Below are positions 21,932 through 35,098 of a stretch of 64,000 nt of DNA, one piece after another. The notes beneath the pieces are model-generated. The model did not search any database. It worked only from the letters and a program-made list of their open reading frames with translations, and was not told where the DNA came from. Both the position numbers and the translations under genes were made by a program. The stretch is from Limonium bicolor. Taxonomy: Eukaryota > Streptophyta > Magnoliopsida > Caryophyllales > Plumbaginaceae. Every line of letters starts with the position of its first letter. Position 1 is the first letter of the stretch. The stretch covers positions 476,583,375 through 476,647,374 of the forward strand of contig CM041776.1 in NCBI GenBank assembly GCA_023374045.1. Direction: 5' to 3'.

Positions 21932-23241
21932 CCATAGTATCTGACCGCGACACCAGATTTCTTTCGAGATACTGGACGAGCTACGGAAGCGTTGGGTACA
22001 GAATTGAAGTTGAGTACCGCCTTCCATCCAGACCGACGGTCAGACAGAAAGGACCATCCAGACACTGGAGGACATGCTTCGGGCATGTGCCTTAGACTTT
22101 CAGGGGAGTTGGTTAGACAAGCTTCAAATTTCGAATTTTCATACAATATGCTACCATGCCTCGATTAAGATGTCGCCATTCCAAGCTCTATACGGTAGAC
22201 CTTGCCGTACACCTTTGTGTTGGGATGAGTCAAGCGAAGCGGTCATCATGGGACCGGAGTATCTAGAACAAGTCCAAGCGGAAGTGTAACAAATCCGAGC
22301 CAATATGAAGGCAGCCCAAGATAGACAGAAATCCTATGCGCATGTGCAACGACGCGACCTTGAGTTCGCCGTAGGCGACCAGGTGTTCTTGCGTGTTTCA
22401 CCTATGAAGGGCGTATTCCGTTTTGGTCAGAAGGGCAAGCTAAGCCCAAAATTTGTAGGGCCGTACACTATCACCGAAAGAGTTGGATCTGTAGCCTATA
22501 GGTTAGCACTACCTGAGAACTTGGGACGTGTCCACGATGTATTTCATGTGTCACAACTCAAGTAGTACATTTCTGATCCTTCTCATGTCTTAGAGCCCGA
22601 GAGACTTTCCATTGAGCCGACAATGAGATACATTGAAACTCCAATGAGAATCTTGGATAGGAAGACCAGAGACACTCACCATAAGTCGATACGAATAGTG
22701 AAGGTCCTATGGTCAAACCATGCTGTCGAAGAAGCGACATGGGAGTTGGAAGATGCCATGAAGGCTAAGTACCCACAGTTGTTCATAGACTAGGTAGTCT
22801 AGTATTTAGTAATACGGGTACGGGGCGTACCCCTTTTAAGGGGGTAGAGCCTTTTTGCTTTTGCATTGCTTCGGGGTGAGCATTGCATAGTGTGTAGGTA
22901 TTGTAATAGGTTTTGTATGGAACATGTAGTGCAAGTGAATTTGGTATGTGTATGTATGTATGTGTGTGTATCGTGAATTGCAGCGGTGTATTGTGTAATG
23001 TGAATGTGATGGGTATGGAAATGGTGTATGGTGTATGTGAATTCGTATTGTGCTTGGATTGTGTATGTTTGCAATGTGGAAGGAAGTAACACCTCATGGT
23101 AGTAAGACACATTATGGCAATTGGTTTGCCTAATGAGTAGAATTACTAAACTATTAACCTTGAGCAACTTTGAGCGCAAAGTTTCTTAAGGGGGGTAGAT
23201 TGAAAAACCCCGTAATTAAAAATAGTGATTAATTAGGCTAA
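21932..23241 (+). pseudogene. Array unit 3 (integrase fragment)
   Basis: Open stretches at 22074-22289 and 22305-22565 (GPY region intact, ending HVSQLK). End-type markers throughout, plus AATAGTGAAGG and TATCTAGAAC shared with unit 13. Confidence 0.9.
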
Positions 23242-24557
23242 CCATAGTATCTGACCGCGACACCAGATTTCTTTCAGATACTGAGAGCTACACGGGAAGC
23301 GTTGGGTACAGAATTGAAGTTGAGTACCCCTTCCATCCTCAGACCGACGGTTAGACAGAAAGGACCATCCAGACACTGGAGGACATGCTTCGGGCATGTG
23401 CCTTAGACTTTCAGGGTTGGTTAGACAAGCTTCATCTTATCGAATTTTCATACAATAATAGCTACCATGCCTCGATTAAGATGTCGCCATTCCAAGCTCT
23501 ATACGGTAGACCTTGCCGTACACCTTTGTGTTGGGATGAGTCAAGCGAAGCGGTCATCATGGGACCGGAGTATCCAGAACAAGTCCAAGCGGAAGTGCAA
23601 CAATCCGAGCCAATATGAAGGCAGCCCAAGATATATAGACAGAAATCCTATGTGCATGTGCGACGACGCGACCTTGAGTTCGCCGTAGGCGACCAGGTGT
23701 TCTTGCGTGTTTCACCTATGAAGGGCGTATTCCGTTTTGGTCAGAAGGGCAAGCTAAGCCCAAAATTTGTAGGGCCGTACACTATCACCGAAAGAGTTGG
23801 ATCTGTAGCCTATAGGTTAGCACTAACTTGAGAACTTGGGATGTCCACGATGTATTCATGTGTCACAACTCAAATAGTACATTTATCCTTCTCATGTCTT
23901 AGAGCCCGAGAGACTTTCCATTGAGCCGACAATGAGATACATTGAAACTCCAGTGAGAATCCTGGATAGGAAGACCAGAGACACTCGCCATAAGTCGATA
24001 CGAATGGTGAAGGTCCTATGGTCAAACCATGTGTCGAAGAAGCGACATGGGAGTTGGAAGATGCCATGAAGGCTAAGTACCCACAGTTGTTCATAGACTA
24101 GGTAGTCTAGTATTTAGTAATACGGGTACGGGGCGTACCCCTTTTAAGGGGGGTAGAGCCTTTTTGCTTTTGCATTGCTTCGGGGTGAGCATTGCATAGT
24201 GTGTAGGTATTGTAATAGGTTGCATGGAACATGTAGTGCAAGTGAATTTGGTATGTGTAGTATGTATGTGTAATGTGTATCGTGAATTGCAGCGGTGTAT
24301 TGTGTAATGTGAATGTGATGGTATGTATGGAAATGGTGTATGGTGTATGTGAATTCGTATTGTGCTTGGATTGTGTATGTTTGCAATGTGGAAGGAAGTA
24401 AACACCTCATAGGTGTAGTAAGACACATTATGGCAATTGGTTTGCCTAATGAGTAGAATTACTAAACTATTAACCTTGAGCAACTTTGAGGGCAAAGTTT
24501 CTTAAGGGGGGTAGATTGAAAAACCCCGTAATTAAAAATAGTGATTAATTAGGCTAA
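23242..24557 (+). pseudogene. Array unit 4 (integrase fragment, mosaic)
   Basis: Has the TAG stop in DGQTER (CGGTTAGACAG) and interior-type ACTCGCCATAAG, but end-type CGTACCC in the 3' UTR. A frame break follows [12 protein letters not shown]. Confidence 0.9.
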
Positions 24558-25865
24558 CCATAGTATCTGACCGCGACACCAGATTTCTTTCGAGATACTA
24601 GAGCTACACGGGAAGCGTTGGGTACAGAATTGAAGTTGAGTACCGCCTTCCATCCTCAGACCGACGGTTGACAGAAAGGACCATCCAGACACTGGAGGAC
24701 ATGCTTCGGGCATGTGCCTTAGACTTTCAGGGGAGTTGGTTAGACAAGCTTCATCTTATCGAATTTTCATACAATAATAGCTACCATGCCTCGATTAAGA
24801 TGTCGCCATTCCAAGCTCTATACGGTAGACCTTGCCGTACACCTTTGTGTTGGGATGAGTCAAGCGAAGCGGTCATCATGGGACCGGAGTATCCAGAACA
24901 AGTCCAAGCGGAAGTGCAACAAATCCGAGCCAATATGAAGGCAGCCCAAGATATAACAGAAATCCTATTGCATGTGCGACGACGCGACCTTGAGTTCGCC
25001 GTAGGCGACCAGGTGTTCTTGCGTGTTTCACCTATGAAGGGCGTATTCCGTTTTGGTCAGAAGGGCAAGCTAAGCCCAAAATTTGTAGGGCCGTACACTA
25101 TCACCGAAAGAGTTGGATCTGTAGCCTATAGGTTAGCACAACTTGAGAACTTGGGATGTGTCCACGATGTATTCCATGTGTCACAACTCAAATAGTACAT
25201 TTATGATCCTTCTCATGTCTTAGAGCCCGAGAGACTTTCCATTGAGCCGACAATGAGATACATTGAAACTCCAGTGAGAATCCTGGATAGGAAGACCAGA
25301 GACACTCGCCATAAGTCGATACGAATGGTGAAGGTCCTATGGTCAAACCATGTTGTCGAAGAAGCGACATGGGAGTTGGAAGATGCCATGAAGGCTAAGT
25401 ACCCACAGTTGTTCATAGACTAGGTAGTCTAGTATTTAGTAATACGGGTACGGGGCGTTCCCCTTTTAAGGGGGTAGAGCCTTTTTGCTTTTGCATTGCT
25501 TCGGGGTGAGCATTGCATAGTGTGTAGGTATTGTAATAGGTTATGCATGGAACATGTAGTGCAAGTGAATTTGGTATGTGTATGTATGTATGTGTAATGT
25601 GTATCGTGAATTGCAGCGGTGTATTGTGTAATGTGAATGTGATGTATGGAAATGGTGTATGTGTATGTGAATTCGTATTGTGCTTGGATTGTGTATGTTT
25701 GCAATGTGGAAGAAGTAAACACCTCATAGGTAGTAAGACACTTATGCAATTGGTTTGCCTAATGAGTAGAATTACTAAACTATTAACCTTGAGCAACTTT
25801 GAGGCAAAGTTTCTTAAGGGGGTAGATTGAAAAACCCCTAATTAAATAGTGATTAATTAGGCTAA
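24558..25865 (+). pseudogene. Array unit 5 (longest open integrase fragment of the copies)
   Basis: A 175-codon stretch (24668-25195) runs from [11 protein letters not shown] through GPYTITERVG to HVSQLK. It lacks the HHCC finger and first catalytic Asp, as all units do, so it cannot encode an active integrase. Interior-type 3' UTR. Confidence 0.9.
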
Positions 25866-27174
25866 CCATAGTATCTGACCGCGACACCAGATTTCTTTCG
25901 AGATATAGAGAGCTACACGGGAAGCGTTGGGTACAGAATTGAAGTTGAGTACCGCCTTCCATCCTCAGACCGACGGTCAGACAGAAAGGACCATCCAGAC
26001 ACTGGAGGACATGCTTTCGGGCATGTGCCTTAGACTTTCAGGGGAGTTGGTTAGACAAGCTTCATCTTATCGAATTTTCATACAAATAGCTACCATGCCT
26101 CGATTAAGATGTCGCCATTCCAAGCTCTATACGGTAGACCTTGCCGTACACCTTTGTGTTGGGATGAGTCAAGCGAACGGTCATCATGGGACCGGAGTAT
26201 CCAGAACAAGTCCAAGCGGAAGTGCAACAAATCCGAGCCAATATGAAGGCAGCCCAAGATATATACAGAAATCCTATGTGCATGTGCGACGACGCGACTT
26301 GAGTTCGCCGTAGGCGACCAGGTGTTCTTGCGTGTTTCACCTATGAAGGGCGTATTCCGTTTTGGTCAGAAGGGCAAGCTAAGCCCAAAATTTGTAGGGC
26401 CGTACACTATCACCGAAAGAGTTGGATCTGTAGCCTATAGGTTAGCACTACCTGAGAACTTGGGACGTGTCCACGATGTATTCATGTGTCACAACTCAGT
26501 AGTACATTTCTGATCCTTCTCATGTCTTAGAGCCCGAGAGACTTTCCATTGAGCCGACAATGAGATACATTGAAACTCCAGTGAGAATCCTGGATAGGAA
26601 GACCAGAGACACGCCATAAGTCGATACGATGGTGAAGGTCCTAGGTCAACCATGTTGTCGAAGAAGCGACATGGGAGTTGGAAGATGCCATGAAGGCTAA
26701 GTACCCACAGTTGTTCATAGCTAGGTATCTAGTATTTAGTAATACGGGTACGGGCGTTCCCCTTTTAAGGGGGGTAGAGCCTTTTTGCTTTTGCATTGCT
26801 TCGGGGTGAGCATTGCATAGTGTGTAGGTATTGTAATAGGTTTTGTATGGAACATAGTGCAAGTGAATTTGGTATGTGTATGTATGTATGTGTAATGTGT
26901 ATCGTGAATTGCAGCGGTGTATTGTGTAATGTGAATGTGATGGTATGTATGGAAATGGTGTATGGTGTATGTGAATTCGTATTGTGCTTGGATTGTGTAT
27001 GTTTCAATGTGGAAAGTAAGTAAACCTCATAGTAGTAGTAAGACACATTATGGCAATTTGGTTTGCCTAATGAGTAGAATTACTAAACTATTACCTTGAG
27101 CAACTTTGAGGGCAAAGTTTCTTAAGGGGGGTAGATTGAAAAACCCCTAATTAAAAAATATGATTATTGGCTAA
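25866..27174 (+). pseudogene. Array unit 6 (integrase fragment)
   Basis: The DGQTER codon is unmutated here, but a one-base insertion after EDML shifts the frame (25927-26313). Several single-base losses. Interior-type CGTTCCC. Confidence 0.9.
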
Positions 27175-28474
27175 CCATAGTATCTGACCGCACCAGATTT
27201 CTTTCGAGATACTAGAGAGCTACACGGGAAGCGTTGGGTACAGAATTGAAGTTGAGTACCGCCTTCCCCTCCTCAGACCGACGGTTAGACAGAAAGGACC
27301 ATCCAGACACTGGAGGACATGCTTCGGGCATGTGCCTTAGACTTTCAGGGGAGTTTGGTTAGACAAGCTTCATCTTATCGAATTTTCATACAATAATAGC
27401 TACCATGCCTCGATTAAGATGTCGCCATTCCAAGCTCTATACGGTAGACCTTGCCGTACACCTTTGTGTTGGGATGAGTCAAGCGAAGCGGTCATCATGG
27501 GACCGGAGTATCCAGAACAAGTCCAAGCGGAAGTGCAACAATCCGAGCCAATATGAAGGCAGCCCAAGATAGACAGAAATCCTATGTGCATGTGCGACGA
27601 CGCGACCTTGAGTTCGCCGTAGGCGACCAGGTGTTCTTGCGTGTTTCACCTATGAAGGGCGTATTCCGTTTTGGTCAAAGGGCAAGCTAAGCCCAAAATT
27701 TGTAGGGCCGTACACTATCACCGAAGAGTTGGATCTGTAGCCTATAGGTTACACTACTTAGAACTTGGGATGTGTCCACGATGTATTCATGTGTCACAAC
27801 TCAAGTAGTACATTTCTGATCCTTCTCATGTCTTAGAGCCCGAGAGACTTTCCATTGAGCCGACAATGATACATTGAAACTCCATGAGAATCCTGGATAG
27901 GAAGACACTCCCATAAGTCGATACGAATGTGAAGGTCCTATGGTCAAACCATGCTGTCGAAGAAGCGACATGGGAGTTGGAAGATGCCATGAAGGCTAAG
28001 TACCCACAGTTGTTCATAGACTAGGTAGTCTAGTATTTAGTAATACGGGTACGGGGCGTACCCCTTTTAAGGGGGGTAGAGCCTTTTTGCTTTTGCATTG
28101 CTTCGGGGTGAGCATTGCATAGTGTGTAGGTATTGTAATAGGTTTGATGGAACATGTAGTGCAAGTGAATTTGGTATGTGTATGTATGTATGTAATGTGT
28201 ATCGTGAATTGCAGCGGTGTATGTGTAATGTGAATGTGATGGTATTATGGAAATGGTGTATGGTGTATGTGAATTCGTATTGTGCTTGGATTGTGTATGT
28301 TTGCAATGTGGAAGGAAGTAAACACCTCATAGGTGGTAGTAAGACACATTATGGCAATTGGTTTGCCTAATGAGTAGAATTACTAAACTATTAACCTTGA
28401 GCAACTTTGAGGCAAAGTTTCTTAAGGGGGGTAGATTGAAAAACCCCGTAATTAAAAATGATTAATTAGGCTAA
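27175..28474 (+). pseudogene. Array unit 7 (integrase fragment, heavily indel-bearing)
   Basis: Many short deletions, including loss of bases in the ACTC-CCATAAG marker; TAG stop in DGQTER; end-type CGTACCC. Mixed marker state like unit 4. Confidence 0.9.
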
Positions 28475-29791
28475 CCATAGTATCTGACCGCGACACCAGA
28501 TTTCTTTCGAATATACTGAGAGCTACACGGAAGCGTTGGGTACAGAATTGAAGTTGAGTACCGCCTTCCATCCTCAGACCGACGGTTAGACAGAAAGGAC
28601 CATCCAGACACTGGAGGACATGCTTCGGGCATGTGCCTTAGACTTTCAGGGGAGTTGGTTAGACAAGCTTCATCTATCGAATTTTCATACAATAATAGCT
28701 ACCATGCCTCGATTAAGATGTCGCCATTCCAAGCTCTATACGGTAGACCTTGCCGTACACCTTTGTGTTGGGATGAGTCAAGCGAAGCGGTCATCATGGG
28801 ACCGGAGTATCCAGAACAAGTCCAAGCGGAAGTGCAACAAATCCGAGCCAATATGAAGGCAGCCCAAGATATATAGACAAATCCTATGTCATGTGCACGA
28901 CGCGACCTTGAGTTCGCCGTAGGCGACCAGGTGTTCTTGCGTGTTTCACCTATGAAGGGCGTATTCCGTTTTGGTCAGAAGGGCAAGCTAAGCCCAAAAT
29001 TTGTAGGGCCGTACACTATCACCGAAAGAGTTGGATCTGTAGCCTATAGGTTAGCACACTTGAGAACTTGGGACGTGTCCACGATGTATTTCATGTGTCA
29101 CAACTCAAGTAGTACATTTATGATCCTTCTCATGTCTTAGAGCCCGAGAGACTTTCCATTGAGCCGACAATGAGATACATTGAAACTCCAGTGAGAATCC
29201 TGGATAGGAAGACCAGAGACACTCGCCATAAGTCGATACGAATGGTGAAGTCCTATGGTCAAACCATGTTGTCGAAGAAGCGACATGGGAGTTGGAAGAT
29301 GCCATGAAGGCTAAGTACCCACAGTTGTTCATAGACTAGGTAGTCTAGTATTTAGTAATACGGGTACGGGGCGTTCCCCTTTAAGGGGGGTAGAGCCTTT
29401 TTGCTTTTGCATTGCTTCGGGGTGAGCATTGCATAGTGTGTAGGTATTGTAATAGGTTATGTATGGAACATGTAGTGCAAGTGAATTTGGTATGTGTTGT
29501 ATGTATGTGTAATGTGTATCGTGAATTGCAGCGGTATTGTGTAATGTGATGTGATGGTATGTATGGAAATGGTGTATGGTGTATGTGAATTCGTATTGTG
29601 CTTGGATTGTGTATGTTTGCAATGTGGAAGGAAGTAAACACCTCATAGGTGGTAGTAAGACACATTATGGCAATTGGTTGCCTAAGAGTAGAATTACTAA
29701 ACTATTAACCTTGAGCAACTTTGAGGCAAAGTTTCTTAAGGGGGGTAGATTGAAAAACCCCGTAATTAAAAATAGTGATTAATTAGGCTAA
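28475..29791 (+). pseudogene. Array unit 8 (integrase fragment)
   Basis: Open stretches 28631-28876 and 28886-29140 separated by a break at the AAQDI position. Interior-type markers. Confidence 0.9.
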
Positions 29792-31115
29792 CCATAGTAT
29801 CTGACCGCGACACCAGATTTCTTTCGATACTGAGAGCTACACGGGAAGCGTTGGGTACAGAATTGAAGTTGAGTACCGCCTTCCATCCTCAGACCGACGG
29901 TTAGACAGAAAGGACCATCCAGACACTGGAGGACATGCTTCGGGCATGTGCCTTAGACTTTCAGGGGAGTTGGTTAGACAAGCTTCATCTTATCGAATTT
30001 TCATACAATAATAGCTACCATGCCTCGATTAAGATGTCGCCATTCCAAGCTCTATACGGTAGACCTTGCCGTACACCTTTGTGTTGGGATGAGTCAAGCG
30101 AAGCGGTCATCATGGGACCGGAGTATCCAGACAAGTCCAAGCGGAAGTGCAACAAATCCGAGCCAATATGAAGGCAGCCCAAGATATATAGACAGAAATC
30201 CTATGTGCATGTGCGACGCGACCTTGAGTTCGCCGTAGGCGACCAGGTGTTCTTGCGTGTTTCACCTATGAAGGGCGTATTCCGTTTTGGTCAGAAGGGC
30301 AAGCTAAGCCCAAAATTTGTAGGGCCGTACACTATCACCGAAAGAGTTGGATCTGTAGCCTATAGGTTAGCACACTTGAGAACTTGGGATGTGTCCACGA
30401 TGTATTTCATGTGTCACAACTCAAATAGTACATTTATGATCCTTCTCATGTCTTAGAGCCCGAGAGACTTTCCATTGAGCCGACAATGAGATACATTGAA
30501 ACTCCAGTGAGAATCCTGGATAGGAAGACCAGAGACACTCGCCATAAGTCGATACGAATGGTGAAGGTCCTATGGTCAAACCATGTTGTCGAAGAAGCGA
30601 CATGGGAGTTGGAAGATGCCATGAAGGCTAAGTACCCACAGTTGTTCATAGACTAGGTAGTCTAGTATTTAGTAATACGGGTACGGGGCGTTCCCCTTTT
30701 AAGGGGGTAGAGCCTTTTTGCTTTTGCATTGCTTCGGGGTGAGCATTGCATAGTGTGTAGGTATTGTAATAGGTTATGCATGGAACATGTAGTGCAAGTG
30801 AATTTGGTATGTGTATGTATGTATGTGTAATGTGTATCGTGAATTGCAGCGGTGTATTGTGTAATGTGAATGTGATGGTATGTATGGAAATGGTGTATGG
30901 TGTATGTGAATTCGTATTGTGCTTGGATTGTGTATGTTTGCAATGTGGAAGGAAGTAAACACCTCATAGGTAGTAGTAAGACACATTATGGCAATTGGTT
31001 TGCCTAATGAGTAGAATTACTAAACTATTAACCTTGAGCAACTTTGAGGGCAAAGTTTCTTAAGGGGGGTAGATTGAAAAACCCCGTAATTAAAAATAGT
31101 GATTAATTAGGCTAA
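29792..31115 (+). pseudogene. Array unit 9 (integrase fragment)
   Basis: Nearly free of stray indels. Stops at DGQTER and at AAQDI. Ends CTCAAATAGTACATTTATG in place of CTCAAGTAGTACATTTCTG, a variant shared with units 5 and 12. Confidence 0.9.
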
Positions 31116-32446
31116 CCATAGTATCTGACCGCGACACCAGATTTCTTTCGAGATACTAGAGAGCTACACGGGAAGCGTTGGGTACAGAATTGAAGTTGAG
31201 TACCGCCTTCCATCCTCAGACCGACGGTTAGACAGAAAGGACCATCCAGACACTGGAGGACATGCTTCGGGCATGTGCCTTAGACTTTCAGGGGAGTTGG
31301 TTAGACAAGCTTCATCTTATCGAATTTTCATACAATAATAGCTACCATGCCTCGATTAAGATGTCGCCATTCCAAGCTCTATACGGTAGACCTTGCCGTA
31401 CACCTTTGTGTTGGGATGAGTCAAGCGAAGCGGTCATCATGGGACCGGAGTATCCAGAACAAGTCCAAGCGGAAGTGCAACAAATCCGAGCCAATATGAA
31501 GGCAGCCCAAGATATATATACAGAAATCCTATGTGCATGTGCGACGACGCGACCTTGAGTTCGCCGTAGGCGACCAGGTGTTCTTGCGTGTTTCACCTAT
31601 GAAGGGCGTATTCCGTTTTGGTCAGAAGGGCAAGCTAAGCCCAAAATTTGTAGGGCCGTACACTATCACCGAAAGAGTTGGATCTGTAGCCTATAGGTTA
31701 GCACTACTTGAGAACTTGGGACGTGTCCACGATGTATTCATGTGTCACAACTCAAGTAGTACATTTCTGATCCTTCTCATGTCTTAGAGCCCGAGAGACT
31801 TTCCATTGAGCCGACAATGAGATACATTGAAACTCCAGTGAGAATCCTGGATAGGAAGACCAGAGACACTCGCCATAAGTCGATACGAATGGTGAAGGTC
31901 CTATGGTCAAACCATGTTGTCGAAGAAGCGACATGGGAGTTGGAAGATGCCATGAAGGCTAAGTACCCACAGTTGTTCATAGACTAGTAGTCTAGTATTT
32001 AGTAATACGGGTACGGGGCGTTCCCCTTTTAAGGGGGGTAGAGCCTTTTTGCTTTTGCATTGCTTCGGGGTGAGCATTGCATAGTGTGTAGGTATTGTAA
32101 TAGGTTATGTATGGAACATGTAGTGCAAGTGAATTTGGTATGTGTATGTATGTATGTGTAATGTGTATCGTGAATTGCAGCGGTGTATTGTGTAATGTGA
32201 ATGTGATGGTATGTATGGAAATGGTGTATGGTGTATGTGAATTCGTATTGTGCTTGGATTGTGTATGTTTGCAATGTGGAAGGAAGTAAACACCTCATAG
32301 GTGGTAGTAAGACACATTATGGCAATTGGTTTGCCTAATGAGTAGAATTACTAAACTATTAACCTTGAGCAACTTTGAGCGCAAAGTTTCTTAAGGGGGG
32401 TAGATTGAAAAACCCCGTAATTAAAAATAGTGATTAATTAGGCTAA
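31116..32446 (+). pseudogene. Array unit 10 (integrase fragment)
   Basis: Longest unit (1331 bp), with an extra TATA step in the AAGATATATATACAG stretch that keeps the frame open to 31558. Interior-type markers. Confidence 0.9.
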
Positions 32447-33771
32447 CCATAGTATCTGACCGCGACACCAGATTTCTTTCAGATACTGAGAGCTACACGG
32501 GAAGCGTTGGGTACAGAATTGAAGTTGAGTACCGCCTTCCATCCTCAGACCGACGGTTAGACAGAAAGGACCATCCAGACACTGGAGGACATGCTTCGGG
32601 CATGTGCCTTAGACTTTCAGGGGAGTTGGTTAGACAAGCTTCATCTTATCGAATTTTCATACAATAATAGCTACCATGCCTCGATTAAGATGTCGCCATT
32701 CCAAGCTCTATACGGTAGACCTTGCCGTACACCTTTGTGTTGGGATGAGTCAAGCGAAGCGGTCATCATGGGACCGGAGTATCCAGAACAAGTCCAAGCG
32801 GAAGTGTAACAAATCCGAGCCAATATGAAGGCAGCCCAAGATATATAAAAATCCTATGTGCATGTGCGACGACGCGACCTTGAGTTCACCGTAGGCGACC
32901 AGGTGTTCTTGCGTGTTTCACCTATGAAGGGCGTATTCCGTTTTGGTCAGAAGGGCAAGCTAAGCCCAAAATTTGTAGGGCCGTACACTATCACCGAAAG
33001 AGTTGGATCTGTAGCCTATAGGTTAGCACTACTTGAGAACTTGGGACGTGTCCACGATGTATTTCATGTGTCACAACTCAAGTAGTACATTTCTGATCCT
33101 TCTCATGTCTTAGAGCCCGAGAGACTTTCCATTGAGCCGACAATGAGATACATTGAAACTCCAGTGAGAATCCTGGATAGGAAGACCAGAGACACTCGCC
33201 ATAAGTCGATACGAATGGTGAAGGTCCTATGGTCAAACCATGTTCGAAGAAGCGACATGGGAGTTGGAAGATGCCATGAAGGCTAAGTACCCACAGTTGT
33301 TCATAGACTAGGTAGTCTAGTATTTAGTAATACGGGTACGGGGCGTTCCCCTTTTAAGGGGGGTAGAGCCTTTTTGCTTTTGCATTGCTTCGGGGTGAGC
33401 ATTGCATAGTGTGTAGGTATTGTAATAGGTTATGTATGGAACATGTAGTGCAAGTGAATTTGGTATGTGTATGTATGTATGTGTAATGTGTATCGTGAAT
33501 TGCAGCGGTGTATTGTGTAATGTGAATGTGATGGTATGTATGGAAATGGTGTATGGTGTATGTGAATTCGTATTGTGCTTGGATTGTGTATGTTTGCAAT
33601 GTGGAAGGAAGTAAACACCTCATAGGTAGTAGTAAGACACATTATGGCAATTGGTTTGCCTAATGAGTAGAATTACTAAACTATTAACCTTGAGCAACTT
33701 TGAGGGCAAAGTTTCTTAAGGGGGGTAGATTGAAAAACCCCGTAATTAAAAATAGTGATTAATTAGGCTAA
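32447..33771 (+). pseudogene. Array unit 11 (integrase fragment)
   Basis: Has the additional stop GAAGTGTAAC (Gln to stop) seen also in units 2 and 3; otherwise interior type. Confidence 0.9.
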
Positions 33772-35098
33772 CCATAGTATCTGACCGCGACACCAGATTT
33801 CTTTCGAGATACTAGAGCTACACGGGAAGCGTTGGGTACAGAATTGAAGTTGAGTACCGCCTTCCATCCTCAGACCGACGGTTAGACAGAAAGGACCATC
33901 CAGACACTGGAGGACATGCTTCGGGCATGTGCCTTAGACTTTCAGGGGAGTTGGTTAGACAAGCTTCATCTTATCGAATTTTCATACAATAATAGCTACC
34001 ATGCCTCGATTAAGATGTCGCCATTCCAAGCTCTATACGGTAGACCTTGCCGTACCTTTGTGTTGGGATGAGTCAAGCGAAGCGGTCATCATGGGACCGG
34101 AGTATCCAGAACAAGTCCAAGCGGAAGTGCAACAAATCCGAGCCAATATGAAGGCAGCCCAAGATATATAGACAGAAATCCTATGTGCATGTGCGACGAC
34201 GCGACCTTGAGTTCGCCGTAGGCGACCAGGTGTTCTTGCGTGTTTCACCTATGAAGGGCGTATTCCGTTTTGGTCAGAAGGGCAAGCTAAGCCCAAAATT
34301 TGTAGGGCCGTACACTATCACCGAAAGAGTTGGATCTGTAGCCTATAGGTTAGCACAACTTGAGAACTTGGGATGTGTCCACGATGTATTCCATGTGTCA
34401 CAACTCAAATAGTACATTTATGATCCTTCTCATGTCTTAGAGCCCGAGAGACTTTCCATTGAGCCGACAATGAGATACATTGAAACTCCAGTGAGAATCC
34501 TGGATAGGAAGACCAGAGACACTCGCCATAAGTCGATACGAATGGTGAAGGTCCTACGGTCAAACCATGTTGTCGAAGAAGCGACATGGGAGTTGGAAGA
34601 TGCCATGAAGGCTAAGTACCCACAGTTGTTCATAGACTAGGTAGTCTAGTATTTAGTAATACGGGTACGGGGCGTTCCCCTTTTAAGGGGGGTAGAGCCT
34701 TTTTGCTTTTGCATTGCTTCGGGGTGAGCATTGCATAGTGTGTAGGTATTGTAATAGGTTATGTATGGAACATGTAGTGCAAGTGAATTTGGTATGTGTA
34801 TGTATGTGTAATGTGTATCGTGAATTGCAGCGGTGTATTGTGTAATGTGAATGTGATGGTATGTATGGAAATGGTGTATGGTGTATGTGAATTCGTATTG
34901 TGCTTGGCGTGTGTATGTTTGCAATGTGGAAGGAAGGTAAAACACCTCATAGGTAGTAGTAAGACACATTATGGCAATTGGTTTGCCTAATGAGTAGAAT
35001 TACTAAACTATTAACCTTGAGCAACTTTGAGGGCAAAGTTTCTTAAGGGGGGTAGATTGAAAAACCCCGTAATTAAAAATAGTGATTAATTAGGCTAA
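33772..35098 (+). pseudogene. Array unit 12 (integrase fragment)
   Basis: Interior type, with the GGGATGTGTCC / CTCAAATAG variant. A 2-base loss after CTTGCCGTAC breaks the frame. GPY stretch open at 34185-34412. Confidence 0.9.

Noticed and set aside
24668..25195. Functional mini-integrase from array unit 5
   Set aside because: Lacks the HHCC finger, the first two catalytic Asp residues are outside the open frame, and it has no promoter or start context.
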